NCBI GenBank assembly: GCA_947500505.1
Contig: CANMSL010000001.1
Location: 1 to 64,000, forward strand
DNA: 64,000 nucleotides
DNA from: an uncultured Aquimarina sp.
GTDB lineage: Bacteria; Bacteroidota; Bacteroidia; Flavobacteriales; Flavobacteriaceae
Direction: 5' to 3'
Shown here one piece after another: positions 1-8,328 of this stretch. Under the pieces are notes generated by a model. It worked only from the letters and a program-made list of their open reading frames with translations. It made no database searches and was not told where the DNA came from. Every line of letters starts with the position of its first letter. Positions within the stretch are counted from its first letter, which is position 1. The position numbers and the translations under genes are program-made.

Positions 1-76
1 CCCTAAAAAACCGCACATCAGATTCCAAACTCAAAATACAAATCAAATTTGCTTGTTCTAATAATCGAACTCAGGT

Positions 77-121
77 TAGTAGCGGGAACTGGACTCGAAC
101 CAGTGACCTTCGGGTTATGAG
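77..121 (-). pseudogene. 3' fragment of an initiator tRNA-Met
   Basis: These 45 bp match the 3' half (anticodon loop to acceptor) of the intact initiator tRNA-Met at 2467-2539, in the same orientation, with only two differences. The two differences are the two halves of one T-stem base pair (A-U swapped to U-A), so the stem stays paired. Identity stops abruptly inside the anticodon arm at 121. This looks like an attachment-site copy left by a tRNA-targeting element rather than random decay. No 5' half adjoins it, so it cannot be a working tRNA. Confidence 0.85.
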
Positions 122-170
122 GGAGAAAACCACATTCACAAGTCTCTAGTTGTCAATATGTTAACAAAAT

Positions 171-228
171 AGGTGCACGGAAAACAGTTAAAAATACCGT
201 CAAAACCACGCTCCGAAACCGCGCACCT
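171..228. repeat. Imperfect inverted repeat, 10-bp arms
   Basis: The arms 171-180 and 219-228 (AGGTGCACGG and its near-complement, one mismatch) enclose 38 bp. The element lies about 50 bp inside the tRNA fragment, where an integrative element could carry recombinase arm sites or an end. No coding potential is seen, and nothing else recognisable lies in 1-443. Confidence 0.4.
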
Positions 229-443
229 GAATTGTGAGGAATCTGAGATATTTCCCTAATCATTTTAGGGGAAAGTATTTCTTAGTATTAGCATCTCTTT
301 TATCTGTGTTTATGATTCCACATTTATTCTTGTTTCTAATAGCTTTATTTAAGAAGTTCTGAGCAGAACCTTCCATTTAATAATTATCCTGATATTGTAA
401 GGATAACTCGCAATTCAGAAGAATGATGGGGAAAAGAGTAGTT

Positions 444-720
444 TTATTTTTCTTTATTAATCAAAGGGTCTGTTGAATCGGCTTTACTCTTAGCCCATTT
501 TAACCATTCTTTCTTTTTATCATCTAAACCATTATTTTTCTTTGCATTTTTCTCAACTTCTCGAATATATGTTCTAAGTATTGTGACTTTATGCCATTTT
601 TCACTATCTAAAATAAGCTCTGTAAAGCGATCTTTTTCTAATTCGATTAGGCGAAGTTTTATTGCGAAAGCAATAATCTAGAATATTATATCTCAAATGT
701 GCATGCTTACTGTTTGCCAT
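444..720 (-). pseudogene. Frameshifted small-gene remnant, WYL-regulator-like start
   Basis: From an ATG at 718-720 the minus strand reads MANSKHAHLRYNILDYCFRN, which resembles the N-terminus of Bacteroidota WYL-type regulators. The frame then shifts by +1 and continues as a Lys/Glu-rich tail ending ...KKKEWLKWAKSKADSTDP and a stop at 444-446. The join leaves no room for a WYL domain. The parts may be the two ends of a gene whose middle was deleted, or pieces of two genes. It lies just downstream of the AbiE-like pair on the same strand. The assignment rests on recalled resemblance only. Confidence 0.5.
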
Positions 721-732
721 TATTCAACTCTC

Positions 733-1422
733 TTAACTTTTTAAAACCATTCCCAACTTCTCCATAATCCTTTTGTATCGTACTTCCTGTGTTTCATAAA
801 ACAGATTTCCTAAAATAGCTTCCTGCATTCGGTTTGAATCTAGAATATTTTGAAATTGTTCTAGTAAATACCCTTTTACATCATTATTTGCATTTGTAAC
901 AATCTCATGCCAGTCGGTTCTATTATCCAGAATGTATATGATATCTTCAAAATCGTGACTCATTCTTGGATCATTTCCACCACGTTCTGCGTGCGCCACA
1001 AACTTACTTGCTAAGAAATAGGGTAAAGGCATAATGTTAATAGTGCTTTCTCCTATTTGAACTTGTTCCATATGTTCAAAACCAGATGCAAACCACGGGT
1101 TTGCTGGTGCCCACCCTATAGGCTCTGTTCCCATAACATCTACAAGAATATCATCTAGCCTAAACCTGCATATTACATCTAGGTCTGCTGCTTGCTTAAA
1201 ACCTTTGGCAATCAGTTTTTCTCTGATTTCTTCTAGATGTGGGATTGAAACAATTTTAATACTGATGTCTATGTCCTTAGTTGGTCTCACATCATCTGCT
1301 GCTGGATCATTTATATATAGGCTAATCGTTGTACCGCCTACGAAGATTACTTCATCATTAAGCTTACCCAAAGCTTGAGCAACACGCTCGATAATCTTTC
1401 TATTTATAATGGTATTTTTCAA
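733..1422 (-). CDS. AbiEii-like nucleotidyltransferase (toxin candidate)
   Basis: This 229-residue protein has the minimal nucleotidyltransferase signature near its N-terminus: a GGTT turn (about residues 29-32) followed by RPTKDIDI, which supplies the two acidic metal ligands. This arrangement is typical of the AbiEii/DUF1814 family, whose members act as toxins in type IV toxin-antitoxin pairs by modifying RNA. The start is TTG at 1422 and overlaps the stop of the upstream HTH gene by 4 nt, so the two are probably translationally coupled. The order, regulator first and nucleotidyltransferase second, matches AbiE modules. It could instead be a housekeeping nucleotidyltransferase, but its position between tRNA-Met pieces argues for an accessory defence or maintenance role. 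Confidence 0.75.
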   Translation of the reverse strand: MKNTIINRKIIERVAQALGKLNDEVIFVGGTTISLYINDPAADDVRPTKDIDISIKIVSIPHLEEIREKLIAKGFKQAADLDVICRFRLDDILVDVMGTEPIGWAPANPWFASGFEHMEQVQIGESTINIMPLPYFLASKFVAHAERGGNDPRMSHDFEDIIYILDNRTDWHEIVTNANNDVKGYLLEQFQNILDSNRMQEAILGNLFYETQEVRYKRIMEKLGMVLKS

Positions 1423-1931
1423 TCAAAATGCTTTTCAAGTTCAACGATTGCCATTTTTTGCTCTCTCACATTACCTAAGCGTATAGCATCTACCAAAGCG
1501 AGTAACTTATGAAGTAATGGATCTCTTAATACTGCTTCTGGGACATTGTTATGTAAAGGTTCTATAGAAAAGCCACGATCTGTTCCTTCGGCATAAGGCC
1601 ATACGTAAACTTCATCACTTTGTATCACTTTAGATAGAGGCAATGCACTATGTGCAGTCGCAACACCTCTCACTAATGCACCAGGTCGTTGTGGATATAC
1701 ATATTTTAAACCAAATTTTAAAAACTCTAGCAAAGAAGATCTCATCACACGTTTTTTGTCACTCGCAATCAAACCTGCTAGTACACTTCTGTTGAGTGAT
1801 TCACTTACTTCACTATTGCTTATCCCTAATTCATATGCAATATCTTTCATAATCCATTCGGTATCATCTTTAGCGATAATCTTGAGGAGAATAATGACAT
1901 CTTGAGGTCGCATACCATTGTGTTTCTTCAT
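1419..1931 (-). CDS. Winged-helix regulator (AbiEi-like antitoxin candidate)
   Basis: The ATG at 1931 gives 170 residues beginning MKKHNGMRPQDV. An upstream in-frame extension to 2039 is possible but would read through the palindromic operator and is rejected. Residues about 8-60 form a winged helix-turn-helix (IAYELGISNSEVSESLNRSV). The remaining part is an unassigned domain. The gene precedes, and overlaps by 4 nt, the nucleotidyltransferase gene, as an AbiE antitoxin would. A 16-bp perfect palindrome sits 17 bp upstream of the start, consistent with autorepression. The pairing and operator are seen directly; antitoxin activity is inferred. Confidence 0.65.
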   Translation of the reverse strand: MKKHNGMRPQDVIILLKIIAKDDTEWIMKDIAYELGISNSEVSESLNRSVLAGLIASDKKRVMRSSLLEFLKFGLKYVYPQRPGALVRGVATAHSALPLSKVIQSDEVYVWPYAEGTDRGFSIEPLHNNVPEAVLRDPLLHKLLALVDAIRLGNVREQKMAIVELEKHFD

Positions 1932-1948
1932 AATAAATACATTAATTC

Positions 1949-1964
1949 GCAATTCGCGAATTGC
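1949..1964 (-). promoter_or_regulatory. Palindromic operator of the AbiE-like pair
   Basis: GCAATTCGCGAATTGC is a perfect 16-bp palindrome 17 bp upstream of the regulator's ATG. Further half-sites of the form AATTCGC and CGAATT flank it at 1944-1950 and 1971-1976. Multiple TTCG/CGAA half-sites at the start of a toxin-antitoxin operon fit cooperative binding by the winged-helix antitoxin. The rest of 1965-2425 is AT-rich, and no gene is seen in it. Confidence 0.6.
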
Positions 1965-2425
1965 AAAACACGAATTTAGTAAAAATGATGATTGAAACCT
2001 ATTTAAAAGAAATAAATTGAAGAGGAACCAAATGTTCATCTAAGTTTAGATGCTCAGTAACAATTAACAACCTAAACTATTGAACGAACAATTATAGCTG
2101 TCCCTTAGGAAAGAAGGTTATTTATTTTTCAAATTTTCAAAACATTAAGCAACAGAAAATTCTATAATAGTATTTTATGAAATATGTTACTTAAAAAATT
2201 TAGAAACCTATAGTTCAATTATATGCCTTAAAATTAAAAATACCCCCCACCAAAACCCTCCACCTATATTAAGTATATCAACTAAACTCTTTCTTTAAAC
2301 AGAAATCAAACACCTTACTATCAATCACTTATAATAAAAAAACATAGAAATATATCGAATATGAGTCCTTCGGGTAGGTAAGGCGAAAGTCACACCCATT
2401 TTTGGATAAAACAGGATTAAAAAAC

Positions 2426-2462
2426 AAAAGCTAAAATATTGAATTTCAATATTTTAGCTTTT
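2426..2462 (-). terminator. Intrinsic terminator of tRNA-fMet
   Basis: Perfect 18-bp arms (2426-2443 and 2445-2462) form a hairpin starting two bases past the tRNA's 3' flank. Read on the minus strand it is followed by a T-rich tract. It would end the tRNA transcript. Confidence 0.8.
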
Positions 2463-2466
2463 TTAG

Positions 2467-2539
2467 TAGCGGGAACAGGACTCGAACCTGTGACCTTCGG
2501 GTTATGAGCCCGACGAGCTGCCTACTGCTCTATCCCGCG
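2467..2539 (-). tRNA. Initiator tRNA-Met (CAT)
   Basis: The minus strand folds as a 73-nt tRNA with anticodon CAU. The anticodon stem has three consecutive G-C pairs (GGG CTCATAA CCC), and position 1 (C) is mispaired with position 72 (U). Both are hallmarks of an initiator rather than an elongator tRNA-Met. The acceptor is followed by CTA, so CCA is not encoded. It is the only intact RNA gene recognised here, and a tRNA-derived fragment of it lies 2.3 kb downstream. Confidence 0.95.
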
Positions 2540-2570
2540 ATATATCATTAGTAATTTACTTGTCTCCAAA

Positions 2571-2609
2571 ACTTCGAGTTATGAACTCGACAAACTACTT
2601 ACTATCCCT
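2571..2609 (-). pseudogene. Degenerate 5' half of a tRNA-Met
   Basis: On the minus strand, GGGATAG, then TAGTTTGTCGAG, TTCATAA and CTCGAAG line up with the 5' acceptor, D-arm and anticodon arm of initiator tRNA-Met. The anticodon stem carries a G-C to A-U change on both sides, so pairing is kept. The T-arm and 3' acceptor are missing. It lies 31 bp upstream of the intact tRNA. It may be the partner of a tRNA split by an integration; similarity is partial. Confidence 0.45.
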
Positions 2610-2791
2610 TACGGACGGCAAATATACAACCTTTTTTAGCTTTACAAAGTATATTTAAAAAAAACTAACATTTTTTTTACACAGACTATTCTTACCGTCT
2701 GATTTTAAATTATATACTGAAACATAAACTAAACCACTATCGACTAAAATGCCATAGATTTTTAAACCTGCCTAAGGTTAGCAATATGTGA

Positions 2792-3182
2792 TTACTCTAT
2801 TATAAAATTTTCATTGTCATTGTTTGATTCTCTATGATGTTCTAAATACTCATTCACCATATTTATATGTAATATTTCCCGTGCTCCAAAATCCGAAACC
2901 TATCGCCTACAAGTGACGACCTCAATAACGCTCATGTAATTCAAGAAAATCTTGCTGTAAACGTCTTGAACTCCTACCTTGGAACTTTTTAACCAAACTA
3001 CTTACTTCTTGAGAAGGACGGTACTCAATATGCATATGAACATGGTTTTTACTTACAACTCTTTTCAAAATATTAACATCTTCAGTATCAAAAATCTGTA
3101 TCAAAATCTCTCTACATTTCTTTTCAATATCGCCTTGCAAAACTGAATATCTATATTTCGTACTCCAAACTATATGCGCCAT
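2792..3182 (-). pseudogene. tnpA: Dead IS200-type (Y1 HUH) transposase, tnpA
   Basis: Reading from 3182, the protein starts MAHIVWSTKYRYSVL and contains the HUH metal-binding motif HVHMHIEY of IS200/IS605 TnpA. The frame stops after ELHERY at 2922. The next codons still encode the family's continuation: stop-GRHL-stop-A, where both stops replace expected tryptophans (TGG to TGA and TAG). After a further frameshift comes VNEYLEHHRESNNDNENFIIE, the usual C-terminus. Two nonsense changes and a frameshift make it inactive. The N-terminus may also be short. No subterminal hairpins were confidently located. Confidence 0.85.
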
Positions 3183-3247
3183 AAATCTAGAAACTGTATA
3201 ACCATTTACACTTTATCCCAACATTAAATAAAGATACGTATTTTTAG

Positions 3248-3409
3248 AAGCTAAGGCTAAATGCAGTAAAGTGCATAGTTTTAGCTATTTTTAAGACCAA
3301 TAAAGGTATAGTTACAGAAGATTTAGCAGACGAACAAAAAGCTTACAAAACCATTGAAGTTGGAGATTGGTTGGTGCATAATATACAAGTTAACATTACT
3401 AATAAATAA
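3248..3409 (+). pseudogene. Unassigned 3' gene fragment
   Basis: The frame is open from 3248 to a stop at 3407-3409 and ends in a protein-like tail (TEDLADEQKAYKTIEVGDWL and about 10 more residues). There is no plausible start and no upstream gene, so this looks like the truncated end of a gene whose body has been lost. The family is not recognised. From 3410 to 4170 nothing with coding character was found; this AT-rich stretch probably holds the phytochrome operon promoter, but no clean TAnnTTTG box was found. Confidence 0.3.
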
Positions 3410-4170
3410 AGAACTGAGGTGAAACGGCATTACTTCGGTTTCTATGACAAATCCAATCGGTTTTGGTAAAAAGTTTGATTTTTGATCCATCCAAAAATGA
3501 TGTATGTGATTTTATTTTTAACCGCATTTAATACACTCATTTTATTTCTACCTTCTTCTTACTTTTCTTTAGTAGTAAACACTTATGTCATTTCATAAAC
3601 GAATAGCGTTCTATGAGGCCATATGTAATAATCATTTTAACTCTTTATCTTCAAAAGAGGATACGCTTGGTTTTTCAAATGTTGACGTTCCCGATATGTT
3701 TTCAAAAGGAGCTATAAGGGCATAACAAATAAGTTTATTAAGCTCAGTTAGGTTTCAAATTCATCAGTTTTTACTAACAAATTCCAAACTAGAATCTTTC
3801 CAAATTCAGGAATAGATATAAGCTGTTAATTTCAATTAGATAGCTTTTGATCTTGTTTTATAATTTCTTTTATACTTTTTTAAACTCCCTGATCTATTGG
3901 TCAACCTCTTCGATCAATCTAATATTTATTTGAGGAAAAATCGTCAATACAAATGTTAATATTTGTTAATTTTAAGGGAATTTTCCGTAATTGTTAAACA
4001 GTTTTCGTAATTTAATAAACAAATATCTTAATTAAACAACATTAAATATGATGATCAACTTGTAAAATCACCTCATATGTAATTTGATTAAATTTAATAG
4101 CAAGCTATATCTTACCCCGTTAGTAGCTTGTTTATCAAAATATGAACTTATAACCTCTAATACTCACGCT

Positions 4171-6462
4171 ATGCCTGTAACCCAGAAAGCTTACAGAGAG
4201 AATTATCTGCATTTTAAGTTGACTTCTGAAAACTGCGGGGAAGAACCTATAAATCGACCTTATGTCATACATAATCACGGAGCAATCATTGCTTGGGATT
4301 CAAAAAAACCAGATATTCCAGTCTTTATGAGCGAAAACATAATTGATGTTTTTGATGAAATAAAATTGGAGGATTTATGGACGAAATCTCCAGCGGATTG
4401 GATGGGAGAAGAATTGTATGGAATATATGCTGAGATGGATGATCCATTTACTTGGGATTCGATAGATCCAATACCTATTATGATTCATAACAAATCCTGG
4501 AATGTAATAAGGCATATTTTTAACAATACACGTTTTATTGAGTTTGAACCTGTAAAGAGCGATGAAAATCTTTTTGGACGAAAACTTTCATCTTTTCACG
4601 AAATAAGAATGGTAACGGAACCATTTCAATATATTAAAGAATTATCGGAACTTTTAGATGTATTTGCAAAGAAATACCGTAAAGTAACAGGTTATGATCG
4701 AGTAATGGTATATCGCTTTGATGATGATTTTCACGGCTCTATAGTTGGAGAAAGTAAAAAAGAAGCATTAGAACCTTTTTTTGGTTTGCATTATCCCGCT
4801 TCGGATATTCCACCTCTGGCCAGAGCATTATTTTTAAAAAATAGAAGCAGGATTATACCGGATGTACATGCAGATTTAAGTAAGTTGACTTTTAACCCAA
4901 ATAAGGAAGATTCTCATCATCATTTAGATTTAAGCTGTACACAATTACGTGGAACATCTCCGATTCATATAGAATATCTTAAAAATATGGGTGTTGGAGC
5001 TACTTATACTTCTGCCCTGATTATTAATAATAAGCTTTGGGGTCTAATTGCTTGTCACCACTATTCACCATTCTTTATAAATTACGAAACCAGAAAAACA
5101 GGAGAACTGATTGCAGATAACCTTTGTAGACGTATTTCTGAAATTTTATTTGAGGAAGAGCAGACAAAAAGAGAACGATTAAGGAAAAAGGAGGAGAACT
5201 TTAACAACGACCTGGTATCTTCATGGGAAGTAGTCTTACAACTTATCAATAATAAAATTGACTTAATTGATTTATTAGAAACTGATGGTGCTGCTGTTGT
5301 TACCTCTTCTATTGGTGTTCATATACAAGGGAACACTCCTGGTAAGGATACTCTTTTAAAGATTTATAAATGGTTAGAGCAACATTCCGAAGTTTTTGAA
5401 GATGATATATGTTTAACCACCGACCTGAGAGAAATCCTAAAAAATGATCCGGAATTTATTGATTTACCCGAAGATATTGGCGGAGCTGCTATTATAAGAC
5501 TTATAGAATTAGATAATTGTATGCTTATGTGGTTTAATAAAAGCCAACGAGCGATGTATGACTGGGCAGGAGATCCTAATCAGCCATACGAAATTGACTA
5601 TAATAAAGATGGATCAATTAGATTATCACCAAGAAAATCTTTTGAAAGATGGAAAAAAATGGTGAATTACAAATCCATTCCTTGGGATAAAGTTTCTACA
5701 GAGATGCTTTTGCGAATCAAAGATGTTATTCTAAAAAAGAACCGAGATTGGAATCCATTTAAGTCTGAACATTACAAGAGAGAACTTCAGCAAATCACTT
5801 ATACCGCATCTCACGACCTGCAGGAACCTCTACGTACCATTGACAACTATTTGATGCTTCTTAGTGATGAGCTGGAGGATAAGAATGAGGTGTTCGTAGA
5901 TTACCTTAGCAAGACTCGAAACTCAGCAAAACGTATGAAAGAGCTGGTGAATCAAATGTTGATTTACTCAAAAATAGGCAGTTCGGAATTTAGGACAAAT
6001 GTAGATCTTAATAAGATTGTAAAACAAGTTGAAGAAGATTTAAGTCTTAAAATACAAGAACTTGGTGCTACCATTTTTTACCAAGAGTTACCAATAATTT
6101 ACGCAAACGAAATTAGTATAAAACAGCTTATACAGAATTTAATTTCTAATGCATTAAAATACAGGAAGGAAGATATTCCAATATTTGTGGAGATAGGTGC
6201 AAAACAAACAGACGCCGGCTGGGTTTTCTCTGTAAAAGACAACGGAATTGGTATAGAGAAGAAGAGTTTTGAAAAGATATTCTCTTTGTTTCAACGGTTG
6301 CATCATCAAGACAGTATTCCCGGTACAGGAATCGGTCTATCCATATGTCGAAAAATTGTAGAAAGTATGGGTGGTAAAATGTGGGTCACTTCCGAAATTG
6401 GAAAAGGAAGTACATTTTGGTTTAGCTTAAAAAGTAAGGAAGTAAATAATAAATTAATCTAA
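4171..6462 (+). CDS. bphP: Bacteriophytochrome sensor histidine kinase
   Basis: This is a red/far-red photoreceptor kinase of 763 residues from the ATG at 4171; an upstream TTG at 4084 would add 29 residues lacking family character. Domains in order are PAS (about 10-120), GAF (about 140-300), PHY (about 320-500), HisKA and HATPase. Cys22 in the NCGEEP motif is the biliverdin attachment site of bacterial phytochromes. PASDIP (209-214) is the chromophore-pocket signature, and the PHY tongue motif is PRKSFERW. His548 (ASHDLQEPLR) is the phosphorylated histidine. N and G boxes (NLISNALKY, DNGIGI, GTGIGLS) are intact. It is followed directly by a response regulator and a haem oxygenase, making a self-contained light-signalling operon. 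Confidence 0.95.
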   Translation: MPVTQKAYRENYLHFKLTSENCGEEPINRPYVIHNHGAIIAWDSKKPDIPVFMSENIIDVFDEIKLEDLWTKSPADWMGEELYGIYAEMDDPFTWDSIDPIPIMIHNKSWNVIRHIFNNTRFIEFEPVKSDENLFGRKLSSFHEIRMVTEPFQYIKELSELLDVFAKKYRKVTGYDRVMVYRFDDDFHGSIVGESKKEALEPFFGLHYPASDIPPLARALFLKNRSRIIPDVHADLSKLTFNPNKEDSHHHLDLSCTQLRGTSPIHIEYLKNMGVGATYTSALIINNKLWGLIACHHYSPFFINYETRKTGELIADNLCRRISEILFEEEQTKRERLRKKEENFNNDLVSSWEVVLQLINNKIDLIDLLETDGAAVVTSSIGVHIQGNTPGKDTLLKIYKWLEQHSEVFEDDICLTTDLREILKNDPEFIDLPEDIGGAAIIRLIELDNCMLMWFNKSQRAMYDWAGDPNQPYEIDYNKDGSIRLSPRKSFERWKKMVNYKSIPWDKVSTEMLLRIKDVILKKNRDWNPFKSEHYKRELQQITYTASHDLQEPLRTIDNYLMLLSDELEDKNEVFVDYLSKTRNSAKRMKELVNQMLIYSKIGSSEFRTNVDLNKIVKQVEEDLSLKIQELGATIFYQELPIIYANEISIKQLIQNLISNALKYRKEDIPIFVEIGAKQTDAGWVFSVKDNGIGIEKKSFEKIFSLFQRLHHQDSIPGTGIGLSICRKIVESMGGKMWVTSEIGKGSTFWFSLKSKEVNNKLI

Positions 6463-6476
6463 AAAAAAGATTGTGT

Positions 6477-6896
6477 ATGTTTAGCAGTATTTTATTAATT
6501 GATGATAATAAATTAGATAATTTTTATCATCGAAAAGTATTAGAAAAATCTGGTTTTACTGGAGAAATTTTTGAATGTCGAGACGGTAAAGATGCTCTGT
6601 GTTTCTTACAGCGAGAGGGTAAATACGAGGATTTAGATATAAATTTTACAGCTCCGGAATTAATATTTCTGGATATCAATATGCCTATTATGAATGGATG
6701 GGAGTTTCTGGAAGAATATGGAAAACTATCACAAGACTTACACTCAATTCATATTATCGTGATGTTATCAACGTCTACAAACCCTTCTGATCATCTTAGA
6801 GCATCTAAGAATCCTTTCATTCATACATTTATGACAAAACCATTGGACAAGGATCAATTACTACAATTAAAAACCAATTTTGAATATGAAGCATGA
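6477..6896 (+). CDS. Single-domain response regulator (Rcp type)
   Basis: The 139-residue receiver has no output domain. Start is the ATG at 6477, preceded in frame by a TTG at 6471. Asp9/Asp10, phosphoacceptor Asp66 (IFLDINMP), a Thr/Ser switch in MLSTST and Lys121 (TKPLD) are all present, so phosphotransfer should work. Lying 14 nt after the phytochrome kinase, it is the likely target of that kinase, as Rcp1 is of Cph1. Its 3' end overlaps the haem oxygenase gene. With no DNA-binding domain it must pass the signal by protein contact or a phosphorelay; the downstream partner is unknown. Confidence 0.9.
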   Translation: MFSSILLIDDNKLDNFYHRKVLEKSGFTGEIFECRDGKDALCFLQREGKYEDLDINFTAPELIFLDINMPIMNGWEFLEEYGKLSQDLHSIHIIVMLSTSTNPSDHLRASKNPFIHTFMTKPLDKDQLLQLKTNFEYEA

Positions 6897-7479
6897 TTAC
6901 TTTTTTCAATTGAGATCTGATATCCAGGAGGCACATCATCATGTTGAGGAGCTCACCGATAGTCATAAGTTAATGTATCATCCTGATAAGATTACCTATG
7001 CCAATTTTCTGCTTACCCACTATTTGTTTCATACCCAAGTAGATCATCATCTTAAAGTGACATTAAGTAATAAGGAATTACAAAATATAGTTTGGCCCGA
7101 TGACAAAAGAAAGAACGCTCTACATAAAGATCTTGAAGCACTGGAAATAAATATTAAGGAACCATCAAATACTATAGATCCTTGTACCGCAGCTTTTTCC
7201 TTTGGATTATGTTATGTGTTAAAAGGTTCTAGTATGGGAGATAAATTTATTTATCGAGAGCTATCGAAAAGTTCTGATTTTGTATCCTGGAAAACAGACT
7301 GTTTTTTTAAAACTTCTGTTCAGCAATCACCACAAAACTGGAGAAATTTTAAAACAGAACTGGGTGTTCATTTGGATAAAAATTACGAAGACGTTAGAAA
7401 AGGTAGTCTTGCTGGTTTCAAATTATTCGGGAAACTACATTTAGAATGTAAAAATCAGTTAAGAAGTACCTGTGTATAA
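6886..7479 (+). CDS. bphO: Biliverdin-producing haem oxygenase (BphO type)
   Basis: The product of 197 residues opens haem to biliverdin, the chromophore of the kinase encoded upstream. Evidence is the HxxxE haem-ligand region near residues 17-22 (EAHHHVEE) and the glycine-rich distal helix GSSMGDKFIYREL. Length and all-helical composition fit the bacterial haem oxygenase superfamily. I chose the ATG at 6886, which overlaps the response regulator by 11 nt; a TTG at 6880 is possible. Linkage to bphP is typical and strongly supports the call. Which biliverdin isomer is made cannot be seen. Confidence 0.85.
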   Translation: MKHDYFFQLRSDIQEAHHHVEELTDSHKLMYHPDKITYANFLLTHYLFHTQVDHHLKVTLSNKELQNIVWPDDKRKNALHKDLEALEINIKEPSNTIDPCTAAFSFGLCYVLKGSSMGDKFIYRELSKSSDFVSWKTDCFFKTSVQQSPQNWRNFKTELGVHLDKNYEDVRKGSLAGFKLFGKLHLECKNQLRSTCV

Positions 7480-7508
7480 ATTAAGTATTGCTATAGTATT
7501 TTATTTTT

Positions 7509-7544
7509 AATCAACCCTTTGTTACTTATAGCAAAGGGTTGATT
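7509..7544 (+). terminator. Terminator of the phytochrome operon
   Basis: Perfect 13-bp arms (7509-7521 and 7532-7544, AATCAACCCTTTG and its complement) enclose a 10-nt loop and are followed by TTATTTTT. It lies 30 bp after bphO. Confidence 0.85.
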
Positions 7545-7573
7545 TATTTTTAAGTTGCGGTTTATACAAATAC

Positions 7574-7790
7574 TTACAGTAGCTCGCAATAATCTGATTG
7601 AATATGCACCTTATTTACCATAGCAGGAAGCAAAATTGTTTCCCCTTCTTTAATAGTTTCATTATGTCCATTTACCGAGACTCTACCTCCCCCTTTTGTG
7701 CAAACATAAACTACGAATGAATTGTGATGCTTCTTGCTACAATATGATCTGAATGTACCCAGATAGAAAGGTTTTTGTCTGTGTAATAAA
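7574..7790 (-). pseudogene. 3' remnant of a cupin / mannose-6-phosphate isomerase gene
   Basis: The minus strand encodes FVVYVCTKGGGRVSVNG, then ETIKEGETILLPA and a stop at 7574-7576. This is the C-terminal cupin of type I mannose-6-phosphate isomerases (beta-strand pattern, EGETxLLPA). No start or catalytic half lies upstream before the next decayed gene, so it is a truncated relic. ManA identity is from recalled family resemblance; another cupin is possible. Confidence 0.55.
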
Positions 7791-7894
7791 TAAGTAAGGG
7801 AAAATTTTTAAAAGCCCGGTAATTTTTTCTTCCTAATAATGAAGAGTTGTAGTCATTGGTCAACTCTTTTCACAAAGTTTCTTCGGAAGGTCAG

Positions 7895-8328
7895 TTAGCA
7901 GCAAAAGGTACATCTTGATAAACATCTGTAATCTTCGAGCGTACTCCAATATTCAACAAAAGCTTTTATTTTTTCGACGTAGTCTTCCTATCAAAGAGGT
8001 TTCATTGGGTAACCTGCAATTCTAGCTTCATAACTCTGCTTTAAATCTCTATGATTATTTAAAGTACTTTAAATTACTACCGGAATATGTTTTAATTTCT
8101 CGTTTGACTTTAAAATTTTGAGAAACTCAAGTCCACCCATTCTAGGCATATTTAAATCCAGAAGAATCAGATCTAGAAATTCTTCACGATTCTGGAATAT
8201 ATCTAAAGCTTCTTCACCATTTTGAGCTTCTAACAACTTATATTGATAATTGTTTTATCCAATACACGAACGAATTTTAATCGTTCTGTCTCATCCTCTT
8301 CAATCAACAAAAACTTTAAGGCTCTCAT
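7895..8328 (-). pseudogene. Decayed single-domain response regulator
   Basis: From an ATG at 8328 the minus strand reads MRALKFLLIEEDETERLKFV. After a frameshift it continues NGEEALDIFQNREEFLDLIL, LDLNMPRMGGLEFLKILKSN and HIPVVI. After further indels it ends with STLNNHRDLKQSYEARIAGY, PMKPL and DYVEKIKAFVEYW. Phosphoacceptor Asp, MGG turn and KPL lysine are all recognisable. At least two frameshifts and internal stops make it dead. Its type is that of phytochrome-linked Rcp regulators, but it is separated from the active operon and on the other strand. Confidence 0.8.

Noticed and set aside
1932..2039. N-terminal extension of the AbiE-like regulator
   Set aside because: It would translate through the palindromic operator, and the added residues lack domain character; the ATG at 1931 is better.
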